Assembly: GCA_012932865.1 (NCBI GenBank)
Contig: SAXG01000042.1
Location: forward strand, 248,001-312,000
Direction of reading: 5' to 3'
Source of the DNA: Amylostereum areolatum
Lineage: Eukaryota; Basidiomycota; Agaricomycetes; Russulales; Stereaceae
DNA length: 64,000 nucleotides
Shown here: positions 1 through 9,896 of the stretch, one piece after another
Layout: the number at the start of each line of letters is the position of its first letter
Position numbering within the stretch: position 1 is the first letter of the stretch
Program-made: the position numbers and the translations under genes
The notes under the pieces: generated by a model
Told to the model about the DNA's origin: nothing
Databases searched by the model: none
Seen by the model: the letters and a program-made list of their open reading frames with translations, nothing else

Positions 1-460
1 ACCGGTACCTGCTACCAGCTGCTACCACTATGCAGGGACAAGGGAGAAATACAGGGTGTTGCATACATAAAGGTGGCTCCAAATTTATGCCAGCTGCGGT
101 AATACTTGTGTAGTACGCTGCCATTCGCATTGAACAGACGCAGCTAGTGAGGCCTTGAGGCCTGGGAGTCAGGATCGACGCCGTCCACCGGTGAAGGTGA
201 GCCTGAGGAAGATAGTACAGTAACGTCGACGACTCGACGCACATTATGGAGCATCTCGAATGCGAGCTAAGTACCCGTACCCGAGGACATTGGCAGCGGC
301 GAAAAAAATACAGATAATACACGACATAAACCATAAAACATAAAAACAGCGAGCAAGATGGAAAAGATATGGAGAAGAGCTCAAGCTCAAGCTCAAGAGC
401 GAACCGGGCCACACACAGCACATAAGTACTCAAACCAGTCCAGGGAAACACGGAAAGCAA
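1..460. other. Intergenic, no gene seen
   Basis: No supportable coding region. The stretch lies 3' of the bHLH gene and holds only a short CAAGCT-type repeat around 379-403. ORFs crossing its right end are shadows of the bHLH gene. Confidence 0.5.
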
Positions 461-1792
461 TCACTCTACGCGCTGTCGCTTCCCCAGCCTCGCCTCCTCG
501 TCCGGTTGTTGGTTGGCCCCGTCCTCCTTCTCCACCTTATCCGCGTCCTTCCCGTTTTCGAGCTGGCCCCCGCGCAACTGCAGGACCCGGAGAAGCTCGA
601 GCTCGCCCTCGGCGCGCGTGCGCGCGGTGCGCTCCTCCTCCCACATGCGCCGCATCTCGTCGAGCTGGGATTGGAGGTCGCCCATCGCCTGGTCCATGAG
701 CAGCTTCTCCAGCGTCCACTTCTCGATGTTGCGCGCCTCGTTCTCCTTCAGATGGTGGATGTATTGCACCGCCCGCGACAGGATCGCGCCCTTCGCCTTC
801 TCGCCCGAGCCGTTGGGGACGATGCGCCCGAGCTCGTTGATGCCTTCGTTGATGTTGCCACGACGTCGGCGCTCGACTTCTTTCTACAGTCGCGGGTCAG
901 AGATGGAGACAGGACGATTGGGAAATGCGACAACGTACGTGGTTGTCTTTGCGCTGGCGGGCCCATTCCTCGGTACCCATGTTGGCCGAGCGCGAACTTC
1001 GCGGACGCGCTTGAGGTCCGCCGGACATCTGTCGGTCGTTCTCCTCTCCGTCGTCTTTATCGTCTTCTTGCTCTTCCGGAGCTGCATGTTGAGCGGCGTC
1101 CACGATAGCGCTCGCGACGGCCGCGGATTGGCTGAGATCAGGCGGGCCGTGTGGATGCGAAGAGGGTCCGGGATCGGCGACGGGGATTCCGTGGATGGGT
1201 GGGCCGCCAAGGCCGGTGGGCATAAACGGCGGTTGACTTTGGAGGGCATGGCTGATGGTGGTCATAAACTGTTTTGAAGAGATGGTGGAGAGGGCTTCTG
1301 CTGCCTTTTCCTTGTTTGAACCGGCCTATGCAAGGAACAGAGTTAGCCTGGGAACGACCGCGATGGTGTGGATGGGAAAAGCGCCACATCACACCTCCCG
1401 AAGACACTGGGCGGGGACGAGGAGGTAAAACAGGGGAATGTCCGTCGAATAAACGTGCCCAGCTCATGACACGCTGGCCGTACGCGCCCACCTGACTCTC
1501 GCTGACGCGCTAACGTGCCCCAGCCGTGATCTTCACCCCCGCATCACGTGGAGTCGTATGCCGACGCATCTCCTCCAGTGTAAGCGCGGTCGCCCGCCCG
1601 CCCGTATGGTAAACCGTCGGGGAGAAGGAGTAGGCTCACGGTGATCAACTCCCGGAGGCCGGGGAAGCTATCGAGGAACTGGTCGCGGTCTTGGGGTGGA
1701 ACAGTGTTGAACTGCGTGATGGCGTCGACCAACGAGCCACTGGTGGGGGGCATGTGTATGGTGGATTCGTTGGGGGATTGTGTAGTGGCCAT
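461..1792 (-). CDS. bHLH transcription factor, Cbf1/CPF1-like
   Basis: Deduced exons on the minus strand are 1792-1640, 1325-939 and 883-461, giving about 320 aa. The bHLH starts near residue 180: the basic part reads KDNH then KEVERRRRGNIN, spelled across the 55-nt intron at 884-938, so the His-Glu-Arg contacts for CACGTG E-boxes are present. Helix 2 contains AVQYIHHLKENE and is followed by a leucine/glutamate-rich coiled coil. The N-terminal half is low complexity. Both introns have GT..AG borders (GTGAGC/TAG and GTACGT/TAG). The first, 314 nt, is long for this genome, so a further small exon could be hidden in it. Cbf1-type factors bind E-boxes in sulfur-metabolism promoters and, in yeasts, centromeres. 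Which role applies here is not visible. The ATG at 1792 is chosen as the first in frame. Confidence 0.75.
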
Positions 1793-2274
1793 GGCGAGCT
1801 AGTTGTGAGAAGCTGGGACCGTGCTTATCGCGAGGAATGAGGTGGTCTTGAGGCTCTGCGCACAGAAGAGGCGGTGATTGCGACTGGAGGGCTCCGGGAG
1901 ATGCGAATCAGGCGCGTCGTCGATGGGGGCGGGATCCTGGGGGATGTCGTAGGCGTCGGGCTCGACGGCGGGGACGGTGAAGAGACGGGGTGCGAGGGAG
2001 GGAGCGTAATTGCGCGCGGTACGGGGGGGAGTTTGTTGATCACGGGGAAATGCAGGAGGGTCACGAGGGTCTTTATATACACCACACGTGAGTTCCTGGC
2101 AAATACGGACAAACAAAGTACGGGCCCCCGAACACCGCGAGAAGGCTACCCGCCCGGTCCTTTCAAAGGGGAAAGCAACCAGGGAATAAAGCAGACGTGA
2201 TATATATCCAGAAAGCAGAGCAATGCGCATAAGTAAAAGTAAACATACATACAGGGCGCCAGGTAAAGTAAATA
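1793..2274. other. Intergenic, upstream of the bHLH gene
   Basis: The 482 bp between the G-alpha stop and the bHLH start should hold the bHLH promoter. Read on the minus strand there is a TATA-like stretch near 2070-2080 (TATATAAAG). A longer ORF through the region has no recognisable domain and I treat it as spurious. Confidence 0.4.
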
Positions 2275-4345
2275 TCAAAGCAGATCTGCTCGTTGGAGGC
2301 TGTCGCGCAAGATGCCCTCCTCCACCGCGCGGAGCGTCACCCCGGTGGCCTTCGTGTCCTGGGCGCATGGTTAGCTTCACGGCGTATCCAGTACGATATG
2401 AAGAAGTGAGCGAGATACGTACGGTGACGGAGGTCAGGTGAACATAGATACGGCGCGGCTCAGGCGAATGCTGCCTTGCGATCTCCTTGAAATGCGCCTG
2501 GAAGTCTGCAAGCCCCCAAGCCGTCAGCGCGCCTCTCCGATATATAGGTTATGGCACTCACATTGCTTCACCGTGTCTAGGTCGTTGCTCCGATCTCGGA
2601 AGCTCGGCACCCAGTCCTTGACCTTCGCCCCCGCCTTCAGTTTCTCCTCCAGCAGATCGCACTTGTTCAGGAATAGCACGATCTGCGTGCGTGCGAGCAG
2701 CTTGAGGGAGCAGAGCGATTGCCAGAGCACGAAGCTGTCCTCGAGACGGTTCACCCGCCGGTCCTCGCGCAGCCGCTCGTCGAACGCAGAGATCGGCGCG
2801 AGGAAGATGATGGCGTTCATGTCGTCGAAGTACGGGAACCACGCGGTGCGCTGCAGGACATGAGTCGAAGAGACACGATGGGTAGGGGGGTGGGCACGCA
2901 CGGAGGAGCGCGTCCCGCCGACGTCGTAGATCTTCCACTCATGCCCGGACTCCTCGACGTTGAAGCTGTACTCCTGCACGCCCAGCGTCCGCAGCCGCGC
3001 CCGCACGACGTCTGCGTCCGAGGGCTCGTAGTCCCGCGCGGCGACGCGCTTGATGTCGTTCAGGAAACTGACGATTCGAGGTCAGCGATCCCATCCAGAT
3101 CCGGAAGAAGGACGACTCACAAGCCGGGCGCCTCCTCCATCCGCAATTTCTTCCTCTTCAGTAACTCCTTCACGAGCGGATCGTCCCACAGCGTCTGCAT
3201 GTCCTCCGCGCACCCCGCGATGACCTCGCTGACCTCCGCGTCCTTCCTGCTCCGCGCCTCCGCCGCGCGGTTGTCCTCGACCTCGATACTGTGACGGGGC
3301 TTGAAGCGTTCGAGCGCGGACCGCCAGCCGTCGCGCGAGCGGACGTAGAACTCCTGCGGGACGATCGGGAGCGCCTCGGTGAAGGCTTCCGACGTGTTCG
3401 AGGTGACCTCTTCTGACGCGGACCCGAGGCGGCGCTCGAGGTCCTTCTGCACGTTCTTGAGTGGGGTGAGACGGAGGCGGAGGATGCGGTGGTGTTCGGT
3501 GAATTCGAGGCCGTGGGCTGGGCCGCGGGTTGGGAGGTCAACGGGGACGATGCGGGGGGAGGAGATGGGGGAGGACGGTCCGGAGCCGGAGGGCGTGGAG
3601 GTGGCGATGGCGTCGTTGAGGAGGTCGACGATGAGGGTGATGGAGCGGATGAGGTTGAGTTGGATGACGGCGCGCCAGGAGAGCCGCTCTTCTTGCCATG
3701 CGTCGGCGGCATACTTCATTTGAAAGTCTAAAAAGTCGTAGTTAGCGCGGTGCCCGACCGAGGGTTCGAAAACAACAGAATATTTGCCGAGGAAGGGTCA
3801 GCGTTACCCGAGCCTCAAGGCTGTCGGCTGTAACATCCCCATCCGTTCCTCCAGCACCCTGCCAGCACCATCTCGACCAGATTGCCCCACAAACCCTAAC
3901 GACGATTCGACGGTCGCTCGACTCGCCCAAGGATCATGCAAACTGCACAGAAAAACATCGCATCGGCCCCCCTCGTGGCCATGCATCGACAGAGCACCCA
4001 GTCTTGCGACGCCCAAACAAAAGAGAAGTGCTCACTTTTCAGCGTCGTCGACTTGCCTGTCCGCCCCAAGGAATGTATTTGATCCATCAGCAACTGCCAC
4101 AGCACGCACGCAACAGACAACGCACCGCTCTCGCTCTGCCCAAGCAGAAGCACCTTGACGGGCGGCTTCTTTTTCTTGAGGGCAGCACGCTCCGCCTTGA
4201 GCTGTTCATCGATCTCGTCGCTGATGCGCTTCGCCTCCGCCTCTTCTTTCTCTCTCGCCTCGCGCTGCTCCGGGGTCTCGTCCTTCGGGGGTGCGATGGC
4301 GGCCGCGAGAGGATCGTCGGCATCAAAAGACTGTCCGCGTGCCAT
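2275..4345 (-). CDS. Atypical heterotrimeric G-protein alpha subunit
   Basis: Seven exons: 4345-4126, 4056-4036 (21-nt micro-exon), 3727-3121, 3067-2902, 2850-2562, 2505-2423 and 2358-2275. They sum to exactly 490 codons (489 aa). Motifs in order: P-loop GQSESGKST (residues 69-77, split by introns), a long helical-domain insert, switch I with RARLRTLG, DVGGTRS (331-337), FLNKCD (NKxD at 400-403), then LTSVTDT and an AVEEGIL end. The protein is about 130 aa longer than canonical G-alphas. Oddities: the catalytic Gln after DVGG is Thr335, there is no Gly2 for myristoylation (it starts MARGQ), and no Cys lies near the C-terminus. GTP binding looks intact. Slow or absent hydrolysis and unusual membrane targeting are inferences. 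Large divergent G-alphas are known in Agaricomycetes, and I place it there rather than with Gpa1-3 types. Confidence 0.9.
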
Positions 4346-5165
4346 GTGTGCTTTGTAAGGATGTTGGCGACGAGTGCGGTGGGCGTGAAGGGGGGTGGGA
4401 GGTCGAAGGAAAGACGGAATGTATGCAGTGTGTTATATAGCGAAGCGCCCTGAGCAAGAAGGACTGGTCGGCCATCAGTGGAACCGTCGATACCTTATTC
4501 GAAGCTCACCTCACCGTCGCACGCTCGAGCTGGCTGTGCCTTTGAGCTTCCCTTTACAGATGATCGTCGTTTACGAGGCGGTTTTCACCGAGTCGTTCGG
4601 GGTTGGGGTGAGCGTCCGGACGAGAGCAAAAGAGCTGGAGCGCTGGAGGTCGATAATGATAGTGGCGAGTTGGTGGCGAGAGTGACATGATGGTGGTTGG
4701 GAAGAAAGGGCGCTAACCCAGATCGTGATCAGTCCAACATTGAGACACTCCACTACGCTTTGAAATTGTACCGTGCCGTCGTGCGTACCCCGCAGGATGA
4801 TTCTTGGTCGTCCTATACAAGTATACTTACCAAACAAATGCTGTCGAAACAATGTAGGCTTGGAAGAAAACAATGGACAGCATACGTCTTCAGATTCTTG
4901 ACGGCAACGCTTCCCAGCTTGACGTAAATTTATGTAAAGTAGTTTTTTCTGCTCGCTCTTGGAGTCTTGGTACACTCCCCCACTACCACCACAGCTCAAC
5001 CATAGCCCACCAGGGTGTACGACGGCAACGACGAAGGCGAATATTACGCTTGAAGAAGACGGTCCTGTTACCCGTAAGACGTCAGTGCAGTGGGTGCCGC
5101 CGGGTCAACCCACCGAGGTTCACGTCGGACAAGTTCGTGTGCTCAGCGAAGATGTTGGATGCCAG
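4346..5165. other. Intergenic region between G-alpha promoter and F-box gene
   Basis: 820 bp without a supportable gene. It contains the G-alpha promoter and the 3' flank of the F-box gene. Small ORFs here lack any domain. Confidence 0.45.
4429..4440 (-). promoter_or_regulatory. TATA-like element of the G-alpha gene
   Basis: CTATATAACA on the minus strand lies about 90 nt upstream of the chosen ATG at 4345. The position suits a TATA box, but sequence and position are the only support. Confidence 0.35.
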
Positions 5166-7001
5166 CTATTCGTCTTCGTCTTCATCTTCGTCTTCGTCTT
5201 CATCTTCATCTTCATCTTCATCTTCATCTTCATCTTCATCATCCGTATCGACATCTTCCTCACTCAAATCTCCCTGAAAATGGTCGTACTCCACGGCAAC
5301 AACATCCCTCAAAGGAGTCACCATATGCGGCGGGACCGTGCACTGGCTGATGATCAGTTTCTCCACGGCCAACCCAGCCTCGGCGCGCGCGTTCAACTGA
5401 TCGCTCAAATGGTCGATGAAGGAATATCCGCCGGGAGGTTCCAGCCTGAAGTCGACCGCGACAAGCTGCATCGTCTGCAGCTTGGGGAACAGACGGGATG
5501 TCGGTGAAATCGCTTGCGGAAAGGACCACCCGGCCATGCTGTCGCCCCAGACATGGAGCACCTGCGTCGCGTTTGAAAAGAAAGCTAGCCAATGCTCTGC
5601 TCGCCATGCCCTGCTCCGGACGTGGATGATGCGCAGGGACTTCATGTATTCGGCCAGGAAGTCGAGCACCCTTTTGACGGTGGGCAGGCGTAACTCGCAC
5701 GGTGGCCCCGCCCAGGCGAACGTGACATCGAATACGGCGGCGTCGAGAGCGAGTTTGGTGAAGGCAGCTTCTTCCGACAATATGACCCGTAGCAACGAGC
5801 CTGTGTGAAAGAGCTCGAGAAGTAGGGGCTGCGATCCGGCTTGCCTGGGACGGAGGAGCGTGGCGGAAAATGCGGGGAGAACGACGCAGCAGTCGTTGCC
5901 GGTAGCGTCGGTCGACGTGCAGGTAATCTTGAGAGAGGTACTTGAAGGCGTCTCGAGCAGCCTCAGGAGCGCGGCACACCCTCCGGCGGTTCCGGCTATG
6001 CCAAGTTTGGTGAGGATAGGTAGGGTGACGATGGTGCTGGTGCGATGGCTCGTAAGGTCCTGTGGGAAGCAGTTCTCGAGTTTGAGGGAATCAAGCGCTG
6101 GTATATTTTGTAAAGCTTGAATGAGGTCGGCGGCGGAACCAAGTGATACGGGTGTGTTTCGAGGGTTGTGCGAGATTTCGAGATTTACCAGGTTCTTCCA
6201 AAGAGGGGACGTCCACGGGAGGGCGCATCCCCACAATCGTACCAAACGTAGCTTGGGGGCGTCTTCGGAGAGGAAATCGGGGCCAAGTACGATCAAACGA
6301 TCTGTTCCAGTAAGTGCGTGGCTGTGTGCACAGACCCCGATCTCGAGTTTCTCCAAGATCGGCGCGGGGACGGCGAGAAATGCGAGGACAGCGTCAACAT
6401 CGCAAAGACACCCCAACACGTTCATAGACCGAATGTGGTGCAAATGCGCGGAAATGAGAGCAGCCCTTTTGGACATCTGCTGGGGTTGGGTATCCTTGGG
6501 ACCGTCGAAAAAGTCGCATGGTATCAGCTTCTTGAGTTCCATATTAACGGGAGCTGTTTTGGAACGCTCCAGCATCTCCCGTCCCCATTCCACGCCTGCG
6601 CTGAAGGTGACATCGGTCCAAATGCTGGCCAAACTCAGTGCGAGATGACGCCAAAGGCGACAGACGTGTGTGAGTTGTACGACCCAGCAGATATCTGTGT
6701 CTGCCAGGGGTTTGGATGAGTAAGCGTATAAACGAGCTAGGGCCCTGCTACTTCGCGTTTCGATAACGTGAAGGTGGAAGATGTACGCGAGCACCTCTTG
6801 CGGTAGGCGACAGATCGGGGTGAGTTCGTTCCAGCGAGTTCCCACGAGACGGGTAGCTCTTCGCAATGCTGAGATTTCATCTTGTACGACTTGGCGGGCC
6901 ACCGTGATATGCGATGGAAATGAGAGCTTGGTCCGAGTGAAGCCGTCGATGGCGGCCAGGCGCTGTGATACCGCAGCCGTCCAGTATTCGTCTCCTTCCA
7001 T
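5166..7001 (-). CDS. F-box protein with poly-acidic C-terminus
   Basis: One uninterrupted reading frame. I start it at the ATG at 7001 (MEGDEYWTAAV, about 611 aa). The frame is open upstream to 7241, but that part is Pro/Val-rich and looks like intron or leader, and an acceptor-like CACAG lies just before the ATG. Near residue 65 is an F-box core (RLPQEVLAYIF), then LTHVCRLWRHLAL, typical of Agaricomycete F-box/leucine-rich proteins. The rest has irregular leucine-rich segments (LEKLEIGV, LVNLEISHN, LDSLKLENC). The last ~35 residues are almost only Asp and Glu, encoded by a microsatellite. F-box proteins recruit substrates to SCF ubiquitin ligases; the substrate is unknown. It resembles the plus-strand gene at 16717 in layout but not closely in sequence. 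Confidence 0.8.
   Translation of the reverse strand: MEGDEYWTAAVSQRLAAIDGFTRTKLSFPSHITVARQVVQDEISALRRATRLVGTRWNELTPICRLPQEVLAYIFHLHVIETRSSRALARLYAYSSKPLADTDICWVVQLTHVCRLWRHLALSLASIWTDVTFSAGVEWGREMLERSKTAPVNMELKKLIPCDFFDGPKDTQPQQMSKRAALISAHLHHIRSMNVLGCLCDVDAVLAFLAVPAPILEKLEIGVCAHSHALTGTDRLIVLGPDFLSEDAPKLRLVRLWGCALPWTSPLWKNLVNLEISHNPRNTPVSLGSAADLIQALQNIPALDSLKLENCFPQDLTSHRTSTIVTLPILTKLGIAGTAGGCAALLRLLETPSSTSLKITCTSTDATGNDCCVVLPAFSATLLRPRQAGSQPLLLELFHTGSLLRVILSEEAAFTKLALDAAVFDVTFAWAGPPCELRLPTVKRVLDFLAEYMKSLRIIHVRSRAWRAEHWLAFFSNATQVLHVWGDSMAGWSFPQAISPTSRLFPKLQTMQLVAVDFRLEPPGGYSFIDHLSDQLNARAEAGLAVEKLIISQCTVPPHMVTPLRDVVAVEYDHFQGDLSEEDVDTDDEDEDEDEDEDEDEDEDEDEDEDE
5171..5241. repeat. TCTTCA/TCTTCG hexanucleotide microsatellite
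   Basis: About a dozen tandem TCTTCR units. On the minus strand they encode the alternating Asp-Glu tail of the F-box protein. Hexamer slippage changes tail length without shifting the frame. Confidence 0.9.
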
Positions 7002-7396
7002 TTCCCTGTGTCTACATGGTAAGTTTAGTAGCGTATGCGTAGCTTCGTACTGACATGTTGAGCAGAGCGGCACACTGGGCACCACTGGACGTGAAGTGGC
7101 GTGAAAGAAATGATTTCGAACTACAATGGCGTTGCGGCCTGACGCCGGTGCTGGGGAAGTAACCGGCGCCGGCACCGGCACCGGCCGGTAAGTATGTCTC
7201 ACGAACTTCACGATGAACTTCAATAGACTTCGGTGCACCATCGACGCGCAGAGTCAAAAGACGATACCAGAGCCCGAATTCTACGTCTACCCAAGTCGAC
7301 GCCCCCAAATTTGGAATATGACATATCATGTAGCACCATACGATAGAGATAATCCCACAGAAACACCAGATCCTACCCAGGAGAGTTTACTACCGT
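7002..7396. other. Leader/promoter of the F-box gene
   Basis: 395 bp with no separate gene. It holds a GGCACC-type short repeat near 7166-7190 and probably the 5' leader of the F-box gene, possibly with an intron ending just before 7001. Confidence 0.4.
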
Positions 7397-7900
7397 CTAT
7401 CGCGCCCATGCTCCGCCTGTCCTAGGATCGTGTCTCATCACCTGCTCCTGTCGGTACTTGCCCGTCGTCCTCGCGCGCCGCGGCTGCTCAACGTGTCTGC
7501 CACTCCGCGCGGCAGGCCCTTCCTGATACTGGCGGCCTCCGATTTCCCCAGGTGCTTTCACGCGTGGTTGCGGCGCAGGCTGATTCCGCCGAACGGGCGC
7601 GGCGCCGAAGCTCTTGTCCAGCGGGTCGATGGGGTGCTTGCTCTGCTGCCGAACTAAGAACTCGAACTCGCGCTGGTCAATGGGTTGCGGGGGCGGAAAT
7701 TGGGTGGGAAGGTGCGGGGGCGGAAATTGCAGGGGTTGAAGGTGCGAGGGCGTCTGCACGGGAAGAAGCGGGAAGGGATCCGGTTTGCGCTGACGGCGGA
7801 CGCGGTACCGTTTGACCAGCCAGCCGATGAGTGGTGGGAGGAGGAGGACGGACAAGCCGACGAGGAGGATCACCGTGATCATGACCATTTTGCTGGCCAT
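7397..7900 (-). CDS. Small single-span membrane protein, unknown function
   Basis: 167 aa, no intron. An N-terminal hydrophobic segment (residues ~5-27, MVMITVILLVGLSVLL...) is followed at once by a basic cluster (KRYRVRRQRK), then a Pro/Gln-rich and Arg-rich tail with no domain I recognise. The charge pattern suggests a short lumenal or extracellular N-terminus and a cytosolic tail. The gene at 9227-9643 has the same plan and shares a 13-bp upstream motif, so the two may be diverged duplicates, although their proteins do not visibly align. Expression is unproven; the shared promoter motif is the best support. Confidence 0.55.
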   Translation of the reverse strand: MASKMVMITVILLVGLSVLLLPPLIGWLVKRYRVRRQRKPDPFPLLPVQTPSHLQPLQFPPPHLPTQFPPPQPIDQREFEFLVRQQSKHPIDPLDKSFGAAPVRRNQPAPQPRVKAPGEIGGRQYQEGPAARSGRHVEQPRRARTTGKYRQEQVMRHDPRTGGAWAR

Positions 7901-8073
7901 ATGTGGCGGTGGCGGTAGTGGAATTTAGTAGGAGAAAAAGAAAGGGTATGCCCAGCAGGATAGAACAAGGAATGTAGGGATAGAAGCGGGGACGTCGATT
8001 CCGGATCGTGCGCGTGCGCGCCTCGTCGGCGGTAGGATGAGGGATGGGGGACCTCTGGGAGAGAACGCCTGGG

Positions 8074-8107
8074 GTTCTATATGCGGTCCAATGTGCCATT
8101 GTTCATT
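8074..8107 (-). promoter_or_regulatory. Promoter-like block shared with the 9227-9643 gene
   Basis: The 13-mer GCCATTGTTCATT (plus strand, 8095-8107) lies beside a TATAT stretch (8077-8081) about 180 nt upstream of the ATG at 7900. The same 13-mer and TATA arrangement precedes the second small membrane-protein gene at 9757-9796. Confidence 0.5.
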
Positions 8108-8333
8108 GACATAAGCTCTACGAGAAGATTGTGATATGCCACGGGAAGAAAGAAAAGGACACCGATAACAGGGCCTCACCGCGCCCAGCCCGCGCCCCAG
8201 GAAAACAAACAAAACGTGGTAACCAGCAGCGACAAACGCGAGTCATGTTGGACATTCAAGCCAAAGGAGAAGAAAGGAACAGTAAACTTGAGGCCGGGGT
8301 CAACGTTATCATCGGGATCAAGTGGTATTGCCA

Positions 8334-9067
8334 TAGTGTACCGTTAAAAAAACAAAAACGTTCTTTAACCTGTTCATGAACGGAGTGCCCCGCGATAGGC
8401 CAATTAACACGCTATATTAACCGTTAATATAGCTTTTTTAACACAGAAAATTGAGCGTGATTTAAGCTAGTGGGAACCCGTAAAAACCCATTCTAAAGCC
8501 TCCTGAGCCACATTCGAGGTCGATACTGCTGTTGGTACGGAGGTGGTCGGACCAGGAGCAACGCGCAGGGCTTCGGGTGAGAGGTAATCAAGCAAGAGCA
8601 GGGTCTCTAACTCCCCGCCCTCCACCAAGTCTTCAAGCTTCAAGCTTCAGCCACGAGGGGGTCACCCTCATGCGCAGTGAGCTCTTCCTCGGTCGGCACA
8701 ATCAATCCCCTTGCGTTATCCACTTCGTCCCTATCCGCATCCTCCCAATCCATGTCACGCTCGACTACCTCTCCCGCCAACTCGTCTCCCAACTCGTCCT
8801 CCGAATCGGACATGGTAACCGTGTTAGCTTTATACTGATCTATCTGTCATACATTGGAAATAATACGGGGGGTCGCTGGGTATTGGTGGACGGCCGCTAC
8901 TTGACTCGGACATCCCGCCGCGCCCCGACGGTCGGGAAGGGTGCCTGTTCAAAAAGGTTTTTGAACCATGGATTTTGCGGGGTCATTTATGAACTGTGTT
9001 TATAAACCATGTTTATAAACCGTTAAAGAAGATTAGTTAAAAAAAGTCCTTTTTTCACGGTACACTA
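8334..9067. mobile_element. hAT-like non-autonomous DNA transposon
   Basis: 734 bp flanked by a perfect 8-bp target duplication TATTGCCA (8326-8333 and 9068-9075). The ends are inverted: TAGTGTACCGTTAAAAAA on the left and TAGTGTACCGTGAAAAAA on the right, one mismatch in 18. Subterminal TTCTTTAAC and TTTATAAAC motifs occur near both ends, as in hAT elements. The 8-bp duplication is the hAT hallmark. No transposase domain is visible, so the element is non-autonomous or an internal-deletion derivative. It sits between two small membrane-protein genes. Confidence 0.85.
8640..8813 (-). other. Short acidic ORF inside the hAT-like element
   Basis: 57 codons from ATG 8813 to TGA 8640, starting MSDSEDELGDELAGEV and very rich in Asp and Glu. 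It could be a remnant of the parental element's C-terminal or accessory coding region. There is no family match and it may not be translated. Confidence 0.3.
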
Positions 9068-9226
9068 TATTGCCAGCCGTGCCACTAGGCCACTCAAATC
9101 GATCGACCAAAGGCGCGAAGTTACAATGCAAAGAACGAATGCAACATGCACAGCAACGTGGCAACGTCTGGGGGAGGTCACAGCACATGAGAATCCATCG
9201 ATTACAAAAACTCAAGGCAGCGCACC

Positions 9227-9643
9227 CTAGACGTGGTAGTACGCCCCAGGCTCGTATCTCCGCACCGTCCCCTGGTGCACCTGCCGCGTCTGCACCCTCT
9301 GCGGCATAACTGGATGCGCCCCGGCGTATCGCTCGCCCCTTCCCCATCCCACATCCCTATCGCCCCCTGCATCTGCCCATGCGTACGGAGGAACTGGGTT
9401 CGCAAACGTGGGCGTTGGCACGGCGTTCGTGGGGCGCGTTTGCATCCTCTCCAGTTCCTTGCTCGGATTTCGTCCATGATGTTGGTGTTGAGCGCTCGGG
9501 GGCAGAGGCTCGGGGGGAAACACGCAGCGCAGAAGCGCACGGCGGATCGGGGTTATGACCATGAGAGCGATGACCAGCACGCATGTGCCAGCGAGGCAGA
9601 GGCTCGCGATGAGATAGGGTGGCATGGGTCCGCGGGACGTCAT
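9227..9643 (-). CDS. Small single-span membrane protein, unknown function
   Basis: 138 aa, no intron. The N-terminal transmembrane segment covers residues ~9-31 (YLIASLCLAGTCVLVIALMV), followed by RRALLR, a Pro-rich tail and a tyrosine-containing end (RRYEPGAYYHV). Plan and upstream motif match the 7397-7900 gene. I do not recognise a family. Confidence 0.55.
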   Translation of the reverse strand: MTSRGPMPPYLIASLCLAGTCVLVIALMVITPIRRALLRCVFPPEPLPPSAQHQHHGRNPSKELERMQTRPTNAVPTPTFANPVPPYAWADAGGDRDVGWGRGERYAGAHPVMPQRVQTRQVHQGTVRRYEPGAYYHV

Positions 9644-9756
9644 TTTTGTGGGTTATGCACCTTGGAAAGGGAACGAGGTTGACGAGACGAAATGAGAGTG
9701 TGGACGACGCCAGGTCGTCGTGTGGGGAGATGGCGGGGGTGGGACGAAGAGAGGCG

Positions 9757-9796
9757 GTTATATATCCGGGAAAGCAGGTCCGGGCCATTGTTCATT
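9757..9796 (-). promoter_or_regulatory. Promoter-like block, second copy
   Basis: GCCATTGTTCATT at 9784-9796, identical to 8095-8107, with TATATATCC at 9760-9768, upstream of the ATG at 9643. Both copies have the 13-mer on the distal side of the TATA stretch, at similar distances. Confidence 0.5.
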
Positions 9797-9896
9797 TGTG
9801 GAGTCAGGGCGGAGCACAATGGGCCACTAGAACGCGATTGTTAGCCCTTTTGAGGGGGGGCAACAGGGCACCATTTGTCGGGTGCTCAAACGAGGT

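Noticed and set aside
1799..2380. A 193-aa minus-strand ORF with a hydrophobic segment
   Set aside because: It overlaps the last G-alpha exon in another frame and covers the expected bHLH promoter.
3757..3785. tRNA-like GGTTCGAA segments (also near 14635)
   Set aside because: No acceptor or D-arm pairing partners nearby; a chance match to a T-loop.
7002..7241. N-terminal extension of the F-box protein to ATG 7241
   Set aside because: The added 80 residues are Pro/Val-rich and unlike F-box N-termini, and an intron-like acceptor precedes ATG 7001.
8532..9005. A 157-aa plus-strand ORF in the hAT-like element
   Set aside because: No transposase motif; it runs through the inverted-repeat interior by chance.
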